DNA of 64,000 bases from Dryococelus australis. Its lineage: Eukaryota; Arthropoda; Insecta; Phasmatodea; Phasmatidae. Below the pieces are notes generated by a model. The model ran no database searches. It worked only from the letters and a program-made list of their open reading frames with translations, and had not been told where the DNA came from. Where the stretch lies: assembly GCA_029891345.1 (NCBI GenBank), contig CM056994.1:224742991-224806990 (forward strand), in the 5' to 3' direction. This document shows, in pieces, positions 1 to 10,461 of this stretch. Position 1 is the first letter of the stretch; each line of letters opens with the position of its first letter. The translations under genes and the position numbers were made by a program.

Positions 1-37
1 GGTGTACATAATGGGTTTTCAGCACCCTCAATAAATA

Positions 38-620
38 TCAACATGTGTTCATGTTGACTTGTGTTTTACTGAATTCATCATTCAGTGTGACATGATGGTC
101 ATTGGTTTTCTCCACTCTGGTCTTATGAATCAGATTCACGACAGCAAGTACTTCATGATAGATAAGCTCCCACACTGCCACAAAGTTTTTTCTCGATGTG
201 GTTCCAATTATTCCAGCTGTGCCTTTCTGGGAGCGGTCTATAGTCTGTTCCGAGCACACGTCAGCTCCTACTGCTTTAAATTCTCCAGGTGTTAGTTTTA
301 CTACAAAGTTCCCATTACATAACATTTCATACACTTCAGGAGCAATTTCAGGAAGCAGCCGCATATCCTCAAGGTAAAGAGAACACTAACAAGCATAATT
401 TGTTCTGTTAGATATGCAGAACATTGGAAGAAGAGCCTGTACTGTGTGGTGGTGGAGAGACCAGTTTCCTTCACGATCAACTCTGATTAGGTTTCGAACT
501 AAGTGAACCATATAAATGAAATTCAATCCAGAACTTTGTCATCTCGCTTTTAGCAGGAATTGTTTTCTTGAAAGTCTGTGATGTCAATCATAATATTGGT
601 AGGTTCTGTCAGTCATTTTA
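38..620 (-). pseudogene. C-terminal part of a repetitive invertebrate TE-associated protein (runs off left edge)
   Basis: The minus strand is open from position 364 down to 38. It stays readable in the same sense upstream to about 560, with no ATG at the front. Readable blocks include MRLLPEIAPEVYEML, GNFVVKLTPGEFKAVG, EQTIDRSQKG and VWELIYHEVL. From memory this pattern (PEVYE, GNFVVK, an EQT or EQN motif before a K-G segment) belongs to a large, uncharacterised multi-copy protein family found in many invertebrate genomes and usually linked to mobile DNA. It continues the protein whose N-terminal parts lie at 2225-4053. Function is unknown. The 3' end is outside the window. Confidence 0.5.
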
Positions 621-829
621 TAGCGCTTGTGTACCTATTTTGGATGTCATAAACTGACATTTTCCTTGATTGGGTCATTGTCAACTCAGTTTTGTACTTC
701 TCTTTACCACTAGAATTAAAAAATTACACCACAAAAGTTTCTCCATCGATTCGTAGAGGAACATTAAGCCCTTTAAATATGATGTGTGATGCGTACTGAC
801 ATAATTATTAAATACGACTCTGCCTCATC

Positions 830-2200
830 TTCATTTGACGTCACACCAAGCGCGGTTTGAACCCAGGATGACCTGCTTCCAGAGTCAACCAGCACATCTC
901 TAGGCAAGGGGCGCCCAAGGACATGGCAGTCAAGGCCGTCTATGCCACTATGTCAGCTGTCACGTGTCCGGTAATCACCTTGTGTGGAACAGAAGCCAGC
1001 CACGCAGCTCAGCACTGCCTCTAAGCTCGTGGGAGTGATGCAATCTGTGTGCAGGGAAAACCGCATTTCCAGCCTCTGCCGAGAGAATGTGGCCTGCGTC
1101 GCTAAGGGAGGAATTCTAGCCCGAAAATACCTGATAGACTGAAGAGAGCCGAAGGACCCGCAGGACCAAATTGTACTTCATCAGTTGGAGTGACAGGACT
1201 GATTCTGGTTGACCTAACCCCCTTGTGGAACTCATACCATGATGTGGCTAGACATCCAGATCAGCTAATCCATTCCATCCACCGCGTTGTACTTTGCCAG
1301 TTGGAGTGAAGGACTGATTCTGGTTGGTTTAGTCTCCGACTGGTTATACTCATCACCTGCTTCTCCTTAGGCCCTTCAACCATAGAAGTGGTGCAAGGTG
1401 GAGAGCTAAGAGGACAGCTACTGCCTCTGAACCTAGTCAGTCGCTCTGCAACCCAGTGCCGTCTGCCCTCAGCAGCCCCTCATCCTGGGACTGAGCTCAC
1501 ACCGCCCTGGCGATGCCTCACCTCTCAGTTCCCCCTAGTTCCCTCTTCCAGCCAACCCAGATCGCCGGAGAGCACACCTGCTCGTAGTGCACATATGGCT
1601 GGGGCTTCCAGTATCACTGGGCATCGCCAGCCCGTACTTCAGGCCTACAAGGACCAGCAGTCCACCGCGGGAGCCAAACAGCCCAGCCAGCAACAGCAGC
1701 TGAGCCAGGATCCATCCCAGGTAACGGCATCAGCAGGTAAATGAGTGCCTTTGACCACACCACACCTGACTTTGTGTCGTGCCGAAGTACTACTCGCCTC
1801 AGCCTATACCAGAGCAGGGTGACTAATAGCCATAGGTAGAAAATAATCCAAACTTCCCCTCAGTCAGTAGCCAGTGCTGGTGCCCAGTACTAAAGAAACA
1901 TTGGTCGACAGTGTCGTCGCCGCCATTTTAATTGATGTCGCATGTCAAAGATGTATTATAATTTGGTACACTAATTACAGATTCCAAGACTATAACACCA
2001 AATATTCATGTTTCAGTCCAAATTTGTTCTGCTCCGCTACCTTGAACATACCTACCTATGTATGCAAGAGTAATATTAATCATTTGAAAGGATCCAAGAG
2101 ACAGTACTATGTGGCCTACGCATAGTTATTTCCGTTGCTATGTGGTAAACGCCTTTGTCAGCTATCACGTGTCTCGTATGTTCTGAAAAAATTTTTTAGA
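830..2200. mobile_element. GC-richer insertion splitting the repetitive protein gene
   Basis: The coding pieces either side (below 830 and above 2225, minus strand) belong to one protein family. This stretch has a different composition and no matching coding signal. It holds a SINE-like head, a duplicated module at 1171-1215 and 1287-1330, and a 118-codon plus-strand open frame (1388-1744) rich in Ser, Pro and Gln that I do not recognise. Similar 22-23-bp direct repeats near both ends (951-973 and 2157-2178) hint at a bounded insertion. The element type is undetermined and the boundaries are approximate. Confidence 0.35.
838..910 (-). repeat. Possible tRNA-derived SINE head
   Basis: On the minus strand the sequence runs ...CTGGTTGACTCTGGAAGCAGG... 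then ATCCTGGGTTCAAACC. This resembles the D-arm-to-T-arm spacing of a tRNA-derived SINE, with GGTTCAAACC standing in for the B box. No clear poly-A tail or flanking duplication was found, so it may be only a fragment. Confidence 0.3.
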
Positions 2201-2224
2201 TTAGTATTCATAGCATGCTTATAT

Positions 2225-2440
2225 TTAGAGACAGGATAGGGAATTATTGGTAAAAAATCCAACAATACTCAGTTTTACTTTTTCATTTGTAACAAGAGAG
2301 TTGAAGGCACTCAATGAAGGCATCAACTGCTCGGAACATACAAGTTTTGCATTACTGTCAGTAGCATTGGATAAACTTAATGGTGATAAAGACCATACTG
2401 CATCCTTCTCCGTGATTAAATCGTAAGCTCTGTCATCCAT
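2225..2440 (-). pseudogene. Middle segment of the same TE-associated protein
   Basis: The minus-strand frame includes SEQLMPSLSAFNSLVT and NEKVKLSIVGFF. In the family as I remember it, this block (Q-x-MPSxSAFNSxVT, then IVGF) lies just after the N-terminal Cys-rich half. Here it is cut off at its downstream side by the insertion at 830-2200. It is a fragment with no functional start. Confidence 0.45.
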
Positions 2441-2468
2441 TCTATATAACTCTTTGTCAATGATGTAG

Positions 2469-2860
2469 TCATTGTGGTGTGTTCATTTTCTTTACAGGTT
2501 TGAAGAATTCTTCAAGTCGCTGACATGTTAGAATGGTTTTTAGAACCTTCTTGCCATGGACTACATTTGTATTTGATATTTGTGGTTTTTTGTGAATATC
2601 ATTACTCTTTTCCTGGAACAGGACTGCAGCATTGTCGTGAGTCAATGCCAGAAAGGGTAGTCTCTTCATGGTCAAAGTAATTAAATGCACATATTGTGAA
2701 AATTTCAGTTTCAAAATGGCTTGGAAGTGATACTTTCTTATCACAGTTTTTGACAATGTAACTCGTTAAATCATGATACCTAACTAGCTCATTGTTATTT
2801 ATAGATAACCCAATATGGTTTAGAGCTGTTATCAGACTTTTACTTTTTACAGGGATCATA
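2469..2860 (-). pseudogene. Middle segment of the TE-associated protein, frameshifted
   Basis: Two overlapping minus-strand frames carry consecutive pieces of one protein. The upstream frame (2602-2859) has NELVRYHDLTSYIVKN, SLPSHFETEIFTI and FDHEETTLSGI. The downstream frame (2469-2756) has THDNAAVLFQEKSND and TNVVHGKKVLKTILTC. The switch near 2640 implies a frameshift. Recognition of the family is from memory, and no biochemical role is known to me. Confidence 0.5.
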
Positions 2861-3380
2861 GATTGCTTGTGCTATCTCCATGTTTAGAGGTGTTCTCTTG
2901 CACCCATTATGGATGTCATATATATTGTTTGGAACAGTGCTAATACTTTCTTTACCTCGTCATAGGTTTCAGACTTAATTTGTGAGGAATGTTCACTTTG
3001 ATCTTCGTTCTGTGAATTTCTGAAGTCCCTATGTTTCAAACTAAAGAGCCTATAGAAAAATAGTTTGATTGGATCCGGAATAGAATTGGCTTTCCATACA
3101 CTTTATAAATATGCAGAATCACAAAACCTGTGTTAATCAGACTCAACTTTTTTGAATGAATCCCTTAGGATTTGAAGATATTCTTTCACTGGAATCATTT
3201 TGTATTAAAATCTAGAATTTTCTCAGTCATATCACCAGAAAACCTTTTGAGGAAAACCATTTCAGTTTTGTGTTTTTCTAGGGATTATGAAAAGTATGTT
3301 TTCCCCATAGTAATTAGTAAATAGATTTTTACTTCCTTATTGGTAAAGGTTTTGTTTTCCAGTAATCTATTCCCCACGTT

Positions 3381-4053
3381 TCAAGCACTGCTAAGCCCAA
3401 GTCCTTGACCGTCCATTAAACCTCCATTTATGGATTTCAGTATCTCAGAAAAGACTGAGAATTTACGACTGTTGGGCTCTTTTTCCTTCTGTTCTTTCTG
3501 GCAGTGCTCATATTTAAGGAGGTATCCTGAAATACAGTTTACATGGCAATATAAATCTGCTCCAAACGTCTTGCAGATCACAAGTTCTAAATACTTCATC
3601 CTGAAAGAAATGAATGGCTTCAAGAAATTTTTCCACCTTTTCTTTTTCTGAGATACTGCATTTTTCACAACTACCTTCGTATTTTTGCTGGGAACAAATT
3701 ACACATAATTTCCGGAAAGGGTGGACATCGCTGCTTGGCAGATGTCTACTTCCAAAGGAAGCATGTGTTTTCCCCAATCAAAATGGGGTGTTTTCTTCTT
3801 GAGATGTTTTGGATTCAGGTGGTTCATGCTTTCTTTTATTCACTCTCTCAAGATCCTTTTTCCATGCATATTTCTTGTAACATTCGTTACTCTCATGGTG
3901 TACAATCTCAGATAGTGGAACTTGATCAAATTGCTGGGCTGCTTTATCTTGTCGAATTGTAGCTGCTTCCAACAATTTATGTTTACCAGTCTCAGTACTG
4001 ATTTCTGGAAGATAAGTTTCTGTTTGGCATATTATGCATTTGGCTGTATTCAC
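3381..4053 (-). pseudogene. N-terminal Cys-rich segment of the TE-associated protein, frameshifted
   Basis: Three minus-strand frames line up as the protein's N-terminal half. Frame 3778-4053 has KCIICQTETYLP and NECYKKYAWKKDLE. Frame 3514-3777 has LCVICSQQKYEGSCEKC and HFFQDEVFRTCDLQDVW. Frame 3381-3668 has FGADLYCHVNCISGYLLKY. The paired CxxC and C-H-C motifs suggest zinc binding. At least two frameshifts break it. The open frame at 4053 begins with GTG, and an in-frame stop lies 24 bases upstream, so the true start is lost or further out. Confidence 0.5.
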
Positions 4054-4139
4054 TTTCCTGCTGAATTTTGTTTTTCAATGGTACACCTTCCATGGTCAGT
4101 ATAGCTCTCCTCTATTCCTGAAACAGAATACTTGAAATT

Positions 4140-4424
4140 AAAATGTTATGCTTACATGGTGAAAGCTGTAAAAAATTTGACAATTAAGGCAGCATACAAT
4201 CATGACACACACTCCACCTGCAAAACAAAATGCATATGCTGTAAACCAACATATCCAACAAACCTTAATATGTAGTATATGAACTTAGCAAACTATTTTG
4301 GTTCTCCTCCCATAATTATTACATATAGGCATCCACATTTTTATGACCTGTGATGGGAAGGAGTTTCGTAAATTTTTTTATTGTTATTTGACTACCCTTG
4401 AGTTTAATGGTTGAAATAAAATAT
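4140..4424. other. AT-rich spacer between the TE gene and the gypsy element
   Basis: No open frame, terminal repeat or RNA gene was found here. The last bases before the LTR are AT-rich (aaatat). An LTR target duplication would be expected there but could not be matched with confidence on the other side. Confidence 0.4.
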
Positions 4425-5133
4425 TGTTACGTTCTGATGCCTGAGGGTCATATCTGAGTTTGTGAGGGATGGAAGTCTTAATAAAAATAAAAGAACTAAA
4501 TTTTATTTCTACTATATTCACACAGCTATTATTTACAGCATTAAATTTTCTGTCTCCACTGTTACTCATTCTATTTAACAGTGAGCTCAACATTTGTCTA
4601 TTTCAACACTAATTAGCATCCTTTTGGATTGTCTCTATTGATTACAGTCAATTAACTCATACTCGTTATCAACACATGTTCAGTCTATCTGTTGCCATCA
4701 TTTATAATGTCTTTCACTCACCCATTTAGTCCAATGATCCAACCTGCCAGCCGTACACTTCACTGCTTGATACCCGCAGTGGCAAACTTCCCTTCCACTG
4801 ATCCACCCGCTGCTCTTCTTTTATCGCTCGGAACTCAGCCACTCATTCATTCATCAACTCCAATGTAATTCTCGGCCCAGAGGCCTGTCGCAATATTTAT
4901 ACTCTTATGGCCACCATCTGGAAGGTTGAATGCAGCAGGAGTTGCGCTGAGAGAACAAGTCAGTAATCCAGAGTATTCTTCAGAAAAACGCAGAAAACAA
5001 TACAACCAGGGTCCGCAGCACACCTTTAAGTCAAAACACTTCATTGTCTTGCTGCTGCTGTCGCTGTCATATAACAACTTATTGTCCTTCCCTTCACTCG
5101 CTCACGCAGGCTGAGTGAAGCAGCGAGCATGTA
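4425..5133 (-). repeat. 3' LTR of element 1
   Basis: On the plus strand it begins TGTTACGTTC and ends GCATGTAACA, so the ends form a short inverted repeat (TGTTAC/GTAACA) as LTRs do. It matches 10462-11296 in blocks, for example the CTGATGCCTGAGG start, ATTTACAGCATTAAATTTTC, CACTCATTCATTCATCAACT and the GGCTGAGTGAAGCAGC end. Length is about 709 bp. Confidence 0.8.
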
Positions 5134-5150
5134 ACACTGCCACCTCCTCC
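5134..5150 (-). promoter_or_regulatory. Polypurine tract of element 1
   Basis: The minus strand directly before the 3' LTR reads AGGAGGAGGTGGCAG and is almost all purine. This is the expected position and composition of the plus-strand primer for LTR retrotransposon reverse transcription. Confidence 0.65.
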
Positions 5151-5156
5151 TGAAGT

Positions 5157-6300
5157 CTATTCGTCCGGAACAGACACTGCAACATTTAGACCATCGTAGA
5201 GTGCCAGATGGTCAAAGTGGACAACCTTCTGCTTCGCTCGAGAGCCTTGGTGACAAACGCGAAAGACCACATCATTGACCTTCTTCAGGAATCCTGTAAC
5301 GACCTTCCCAACATTTCTGTAGTTTTGGGCAGTACCCTTTTCTCCTCTGTGGTTTGTACAGCCACACCAGTTGTCCTTGAAATATTTCTTGTGACATTCT
5401 TCTATCAATTATCATATTGTGTCTTCATCCAGTCACTACTTATTCTGAGGTACTGTCGAGCAAAATCATGAATGCTAACAAGTATGTTATGTAACTCGCT
5501 GGCGTAATCAGGGGCTGCAGCTTCCTCTTCTGTCGGTCTGCCAAACAGCAGGTCACTGGGGAGGTGTAGTTCTCTTCCAAACAACATATCCTTGATGGTG
5601 TTACCTTTGTGGACTCATGAACTGCTGAGTGGGAAGCAAGAAGAAACCACGACACCTTTGAATTCCAGTCCTTTTGGTTGTCTACCACAAAGATCGACAG
5701 GTACTGCTCAATAGTGCAGCTAAACCTCTCAACCATTCTGTCCAACTAAGGGTGTAAGGCTGTAGTTGTAGTCTTTTTCACCTCTGAATTTTTGTGACCC
5801 CTGAATTTTTGTCACCCCTGGAAGACCGCAGCTTCAAAGTTTCTTCTTTAATCAGAATGGAGTTCTAGTGGCACCCCATACCTCAAAAAGACATTTTCTG
5901 TAAGTGCCTCGGCCACAGTATGTGCTTCCTGGTTCAGTAAGGGAATGGCCTCATGCCACTTAGTAAAATAATCTTGAGCAACCAGTAGATACCGATGACA
6001 TCTTTCTGTGATAGGCAAAGGGCCCAGAATGTCTACTGCCATACTTTTGAATGGGGCTCCAACATTGTATTTTGGGAGGTGACCTTGTCCTCTGGTCCTT
6101 GGGCCCTTCCTCGTAGTGGCATGTGTCGCACAATCTGCACCATTCAATATCCTCCCGTAAGTGAAGGCAGTAGAATCTCTATCTAATTCTATCAAGTGTT
6201 TTGTTAGCACCAAAGTTCCAACTGGCTGACTCATTATGCAGTTCTTTTAAGACTTCTGGAACTCTGCATTCTGGAAGGAGCGTGTGTGTGTGTGTGTGTA
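5157..6300 (-). pseudogene. pol: Integrase region of element 1 pol
   Basis: The clearest piece (5848-6234) has VDILGPLPIT and YLLVAQDYFTKWHEA, then LRYGVPLELHSD. These give the first two catalytic Asp positions of a DDE integrase core. A second frame (5440-5745) continues with DRMVERFSCTIEQYL, which carries the expected Glu, and with VVDNQKDWNSKVSWF. A third (5405-5587) has FGRELHLPSDLLFGRP. The most C-terminal part (5157-5408) reads like the basic GPY/F-type tail. The upstream zinc-finger part is partly readable near 6180-6290 (NKTLDRIR). At least three frame changes show it is dead. Confidence 0.8.
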
Positions 6301-6342
6301 ACGCGCACGCGCGCGTGCGTTTTTTTGTTTGTTTTTTTTTTC
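6281..6342. repeat. TG/CG/T-run microsatellite expanded inside pol
   Basis: A (TG)n tract is followed by alternating purine/pyrimidine sequence with a 14-bp palindrome, GCACGCGCGCGTGC (6305-6318), and then T runs. It lies between the RNase H tether and the integrase, between peptide pieces NGILYRNWES and LLPECRVPEVLKEL. It is therefore an expansion within former coding sequence. Alternating CG/TG sequence is the type that can adopt Z-DNA. Confidence 0.8.
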
Positions 6343-6639
6343 CTACATTACTTTCCCAGTTTCTGTAAAGTATGCCATTCTTCATTATGAGGGAGTTCCA
6401 TTGTGCTCAGTATTCTTTGACTGCTGTGCTCAGACTGGATATCTTGTCTCATTTTGGCAGACTACCAACTTCTTTCCACTTAAAAAATGGCTGCAAAGTG
6501 GTGTCATTTAGCTGATCTTTCCTAATACTCTCATCACTCCCGGTATGTGACCCATCACAAGATACAGAACCTTGAAATCTTGTCCTCAGTACTTTCAGCG
6601 ATTCGCCACGCTTTTCTTCCTGGTATTCACAATGTGACA

Positions 6640-7126
6640 GAATTACTCTCTTGGCATCCTAGAAAGTGCATCTGCATTGCTGTGAAGGCAACCAGATCTG
6701 TGCTGTATTTCCAAGTCATATGCCTAGAAGAAGCTGTATCCATTGGGTTATTTGACCTTTGGGGTTCTTAAAATGTAGTAGTGAGGGTAATGAAGCTTGG
6801 TCAGTTCTTAGAATAAAATGTCTGCCATTAAGGTAGTGGTGGAAGTGTGAAATTACCTTCATGGCCAGAAGCTCCCTGCGTATAAAGTAATTTCTCTCAG
6901 GTTTATGCAATACCTTACTGAAGTATTCTAGTGGTCTTTCCTTCCCATTTTTAACTTCAGATAGCAAAGCTTCAGTGCCTACATCACTAGCATCAGTGTC
7001 CAAAATTAATACACCCTCACTTTTCGGGAAACCTGGGATTGGAGGAGATATTAGAATTTTCTTTAATTTAGTAAAAGTATCTTCACACTGAGTGGTCCAA
7101 TAAAATCTCCTTTTCACCTCAGTCAA
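6640..7126 (-). pseudogene. pol: RNase H domain of element 1 pol
   Basis: The minus-strand frame 6716-7126 contains RRFYWTTQCEDTFTKLK, then LILDTDASDVGTEALLSE, RPLEYFSKVLHKPERNY, RRELLAMKV and HFILRTDQASL. These give the usual Ty3/gypsy RNase H acidic residues: Asp in DTDAS, Glu in RELLA and Asp in RTDQ. The N-terminal side is cut by the MITE at 7135-7368. The downstream part becomes unreadable around 6700 because of a frameshift. Confidence 0.85.
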
Positions 7127-7134
7127 TTCATATA

Positions 7135-7368
7135 TTCACTGTAAAGCGAGCACTTTTTAAGTCCCTACTAAGCTAAATTTTTCCTTTTAATTAATTTCTT
7201 CCTTTCCACCACTTTTTAATGTAAACATTGCATGGTCACTAATTAACACAGTGTATACATTTCATCACTCTCAAAAGTTTACGTCTGAGACTGCAATAAA
7301 ATATATTTATTAAATGTTAATGCCTTTTGAGATGACCTTAAAAAGTACTCACTTTACCGTGAACAGCC
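7135..7368. mobile_element. 234-bp MITE inserted in the RT/RNase H junction
   Basis: The left end contains CACTGTAAAGCGAGCACTTT. The right end, reverse complemented, contains CACGGTAAAGTGAGTACTTT, giving a terminal inverted repeat of about 27 bp with a few mismatches. TATA flanks it on both sides (7131-7134 and 7369-7372). Removing the insert plus one TATA makes the pol codons on each side contiguous, so the insert boundaries are well supported. A TA or TATA target fits a Tc1/mariner-like or related DNA transposon. It has no coding capacity. Confidence 0.8.
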
Positions 7369-7372
7369 TATA

Positions 7373-8300
7373 GTGGCTTGGCAATTGTGGCAAATCCAGG
7401 TACATATCAACTCTAGTAAGTACACAGTCCCAGAAAACTCTGTACTTCAGTTTTGTCAGTTGGCTTCTGCCAATTTCTTATTGTTTTGGTCTTCTTGGAG
7501 TCTGTTTCAATCCCACGGGCCGACACTACGTGTCTCAAGAAACGTATTTTCTTTTGAAAAAGGTAGCACTTATTAGGAACCAATTTCAAGTTGACTGGCC
7601 ACTTTCTGGAATACAGAGTCTAAGCGAGATAGGTGCTCTTCAAATGTCTTTCCTTTCACTACAATATTATCTAGATAAACATGGCCAATATGTAAATGCA
7701 AAACCTTTTCCATCAGGTGTTCTAAGGTGGCAGGGGCATTACATAGCCCGAAAGGCATAACTTTGAACTGCTAGGTTCCTTTCCCTTGGTCACAAAATGC
7801 AGTTTTCTCTTGGTCCTCTGGGACCCGCTGTTCATGTCTAAAGTAGAAAAACATTGTGAACTTGCTAGGCTGTTTAATGTCTCATCTATCCTTGGAAGTA
7901 GATAAGAATCTTTCTTTGTCACATTACTAAATTGGCAATAATCTACACAAAACCTCAGAGAGCCATCTCTCTTTTTAACAAGTACAATGCGTGACGGCCA
8001 TGTGCTAACTGATGGTTCTATCACATCTAACTCCTTCATTTCCTTCAGAATACCCTCAACTGCCTCGTGCAAAGCTAGTGGCAGTCATCTTGGTGGCCTC
8101 TATGGGACTGGCATCTCCTGTATCAATGTGGTGGCAGGTCACGTTAGTCATTCCAAGGTCATTTGATCCACACAAGAAGGCATCCCTATTTCTCTGCAGT
8201 TATTTAGAGACAGCCTTCTCCTGTTGCCAGTTCAGATTTTCTTTTGTTCATGCTAGCAGTTCAGCCAATGACATTCTATTTGTTCTGCTCTAGAATCTTC
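7373..8300 (-). pseudogene. pol: Reverse transcriptase domain of element 1 pol
   Basis: Frame 7722-8072 has VIEPSVSTWPSRIVLVKK, LRFCVDYCQFSNVTKKD and CFSTLDMNSG, the usual RT palm blocks. Frame 7573-7758 resumes with MPFGLCNAPATLEHLM and then GHVYLDNIVV. The catalytic box should be Y-x-D-D, but here it is Y-L-D-N (codons TAT CTA GAT AAT). The thumb leads into KPLY at the MITE junction. A frameshift near 7750, stops upstream of 8072 and the D-to-N change make it inactive. The N-terminal limit near 8300 is approximate. Confidence 0.85.
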
Positions 8301-8835
8301 TCGAACATTTGGAAATACCTGTGTGACCTGCTTGCAAACACCTATTATGGCCCCCTCCTCAAGACGAATGCACTATCGGACAAATTTATGAGTCTATCTG
8401 GAAAACTTTCAGAATTAGAAGAAACCATAATTTTACAACTACTTTACCTGACAAGACACGAAAATTCTCTGCTGGCTCAATTAGACCCAAACGTATTACA
8501 AACTTTCCTTGACATCTGCCTGAAATGACAATTTCACTGGAAGGGGGCAGTACAGTTGGTTGACCACATACTAGAAGCAACTAACTGGGGAGGACAAATC
8601 ATGCTGTGTTGACACCACCAACTCTGTACTGACTACCTGTAGCACACCATATTGAGTATTGATACATCAGCTCAGCTTACGTAGTACATAGAGCCCCAAA
8701 AGACATTCATCCTCTATTCTGCTATGTATAATACATTGTACTCTGCTAAGGTGACCAAGCTTCAAGATCACTTTCTTCTTACCTTTAACTGGTGTGGTCT
8801 CGCCTGTTACGGTAGTCATATAGCACCATTCTATA

Positions 8836-9000
8836 ATGTCGTCGGGTAATCTCTGGTGGGAAGGCCCAAGGATGTATCATCTTGCTACTGTTATGGTCAC
8901 TCCAGTGTCGACAACCATCTGGCAAGGAACATCATTCAGGCTCCCCTCCACCAGTATTGCATCCCAATACTGTTTTACCGACCGTGCATGTAAGAACATT
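8836..9000 (-). pseudogene. Retropepsin-like protease region of element 1
   Basis: The minus strand around 8880-8940 reads LNDVPCQMVVDTGVTIT. VDTG with hydrophobic neighbours is the active-site pattern of retroviral-type aspartic proteases, and it lies between gag and RT as expected. Flanking residues (ARWYILGPSHQRL, TTVTGETTPVKGKK) remain readable, but stops lie on both sides. No separate start is visible, and it would have been part of the Pol polyprotein. Confidence 0.65.
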
Positions 9001-9235
9001 GGAGTCTTCCCTCTAGTAGTCACTCACCTTCGCCCCCTAAGATCGGTGTTTACAAGTTTTCAGATTGAGCTGTATTCTCACCTGTTTCGCTGCCTCTTAT
9101 CCCACTGCAGTTATTGTTGCTGTTGTGGGCAGTAGGCTCTCAGGTCCGCCGGTGGCCATTTGGGTGGGGCGCAGCAAAGCCCTGTAGCATGGACCTTGGA
9201 AGCAATGTCCCTTATGGCCACCTGCATCTCCTTCA

Positions 9236-10306
9236 GTGTCTTCGTTAATCTGTCTTTGGCATCTTTATTCAGCATCACTGCCTGTACCACCTAATGGGGT
9301 GCGACTTTCTGTCTTGCTGACTCCACCTCCAGTGCTTGAGCCAGTGTGTTCTGCATGTTGTGGGGTGCAGCCACACGTACCACTTGTCGTACCTCTGCAT
9401 CTGTGGTGGCATAGATGAAATAGTCTACTGTGATGATGCCGTGCGCCTCCTCCAGACATCCCTCCAGAGATAGGTGGGAGAGCCGCTCAATGTCTTGCCA
9501 TAGTTCCTGCAGTGGCTCCCCTGGTCAGTGGATGTGGCTTTGAAGCTGTACATGGTGGGCATGTCGAAGGTACCGGTCGCCGAAACGTAATTCCAGGGCC
9601 AACACCAGTGTGGGGTACTCCATTCGACATTGTTCTGGCAGGATTGTAGTATGCTTAGTGCTGGGCCTCTCAGTACAGCGGCGAGATAGTAAGTATGCTG
9701 TTCGGTTGTCCAGCCATTTAGGGTAACAACAATTTCACACTGGTGCTGGTACTCCTGCCATGAAATCTGGCCATCGTAACAGGCAGGCTTAATCGAGACC
9801 CCTTTCCCCACTCTTGGCTGCGCGACCTTTATGTTCGTCTTAGAGGCTGCTGCGTTTGTTATGACTTGTACTGTCTCTTCACCTTTGTCGGCTGCCGGTG
9901 TGTGATGGTGAAACTCCGTTGTTGAAAAGACTCGTACAGTTTGTTCTCCAATGCACTGATCTTCTGTTTCTTTCAGTTCATTCTCGATACTGTCCATCCT
10001 TTTGTTTGCACTTCTCACTGTTTCATTTACATTGTCTCTTTTCTTGTCCACAGAGTCAATTCTCGTGTTTACTAACTCGCTAATGCCTTCTATTTTACTG
10101 TCTGCATTTTCATTTACATTATTTACGGTTTCAATTACAGAACTAATTTGGTTATTTACAATTTCTTCTACACTCTCTTCCACACTACTAATTTGGGTAT
10201 TTACATCTTCCTTCAAGTTATTTGCACGTGCACTTACTTGGCTACTCAGCCCCTCAGTGAATGCTCGCTGTGCTTCCAGTTCTGCAGATATTTTCCTGGT
10301 TAACAT
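9236..10306 (-). pseudogene. gag: gag of element 1, frameshifted
   Basis: An ATG at 10306 opens a 293-codon frame. Residues about 1-115 are coiled-coil-like with repeated heptad-type phrases (VNNQISSVIETVNNVNENAD and similar). A capsid-like part follows: CYDGQISWQEYQHQCEIVV, WTTEQHTYYLAAVLRGPAL. Near 9620 the reading frame shifts. The original continues in another frame as LALELRFGDRYLRHAH and QELWQDIERLSHLSLEG down to about 9240. The start is about 140 bases after the primer site, which fits gag as the first gene. Confidence 0.75.
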
Positions 10307-10444
10307 TCACTGCGTCAGTTGTTCAAAACAGTCTTAATTATTTTTGTAAAGAATTATTCCAATGAATTAATTTGTTTGAAAAAACACCAACTACTTGCCT
10401 ATATTCTAACTTTATTTAAAATTGATTAATTAATAATTGCCTCC

Positions 10445-10461
10445 ATCCCACTTCTGACACC
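10445..10461 (-). promoter_or_regulatory. Primer-binding site matching tRNA-Leu 3' end
   Basis: The minus strand just inside the 5' LTR reads GGTGTCAGAAGTGGGAT. This is complementary to the 3' end typical of a leucine tRNA (...ATCCCACTTCTGACACCA). It would prime minus-strand DNA synthesis and fixes both the element's orientation and the inner edge of its 5' LTR. Confidence 0.75.
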
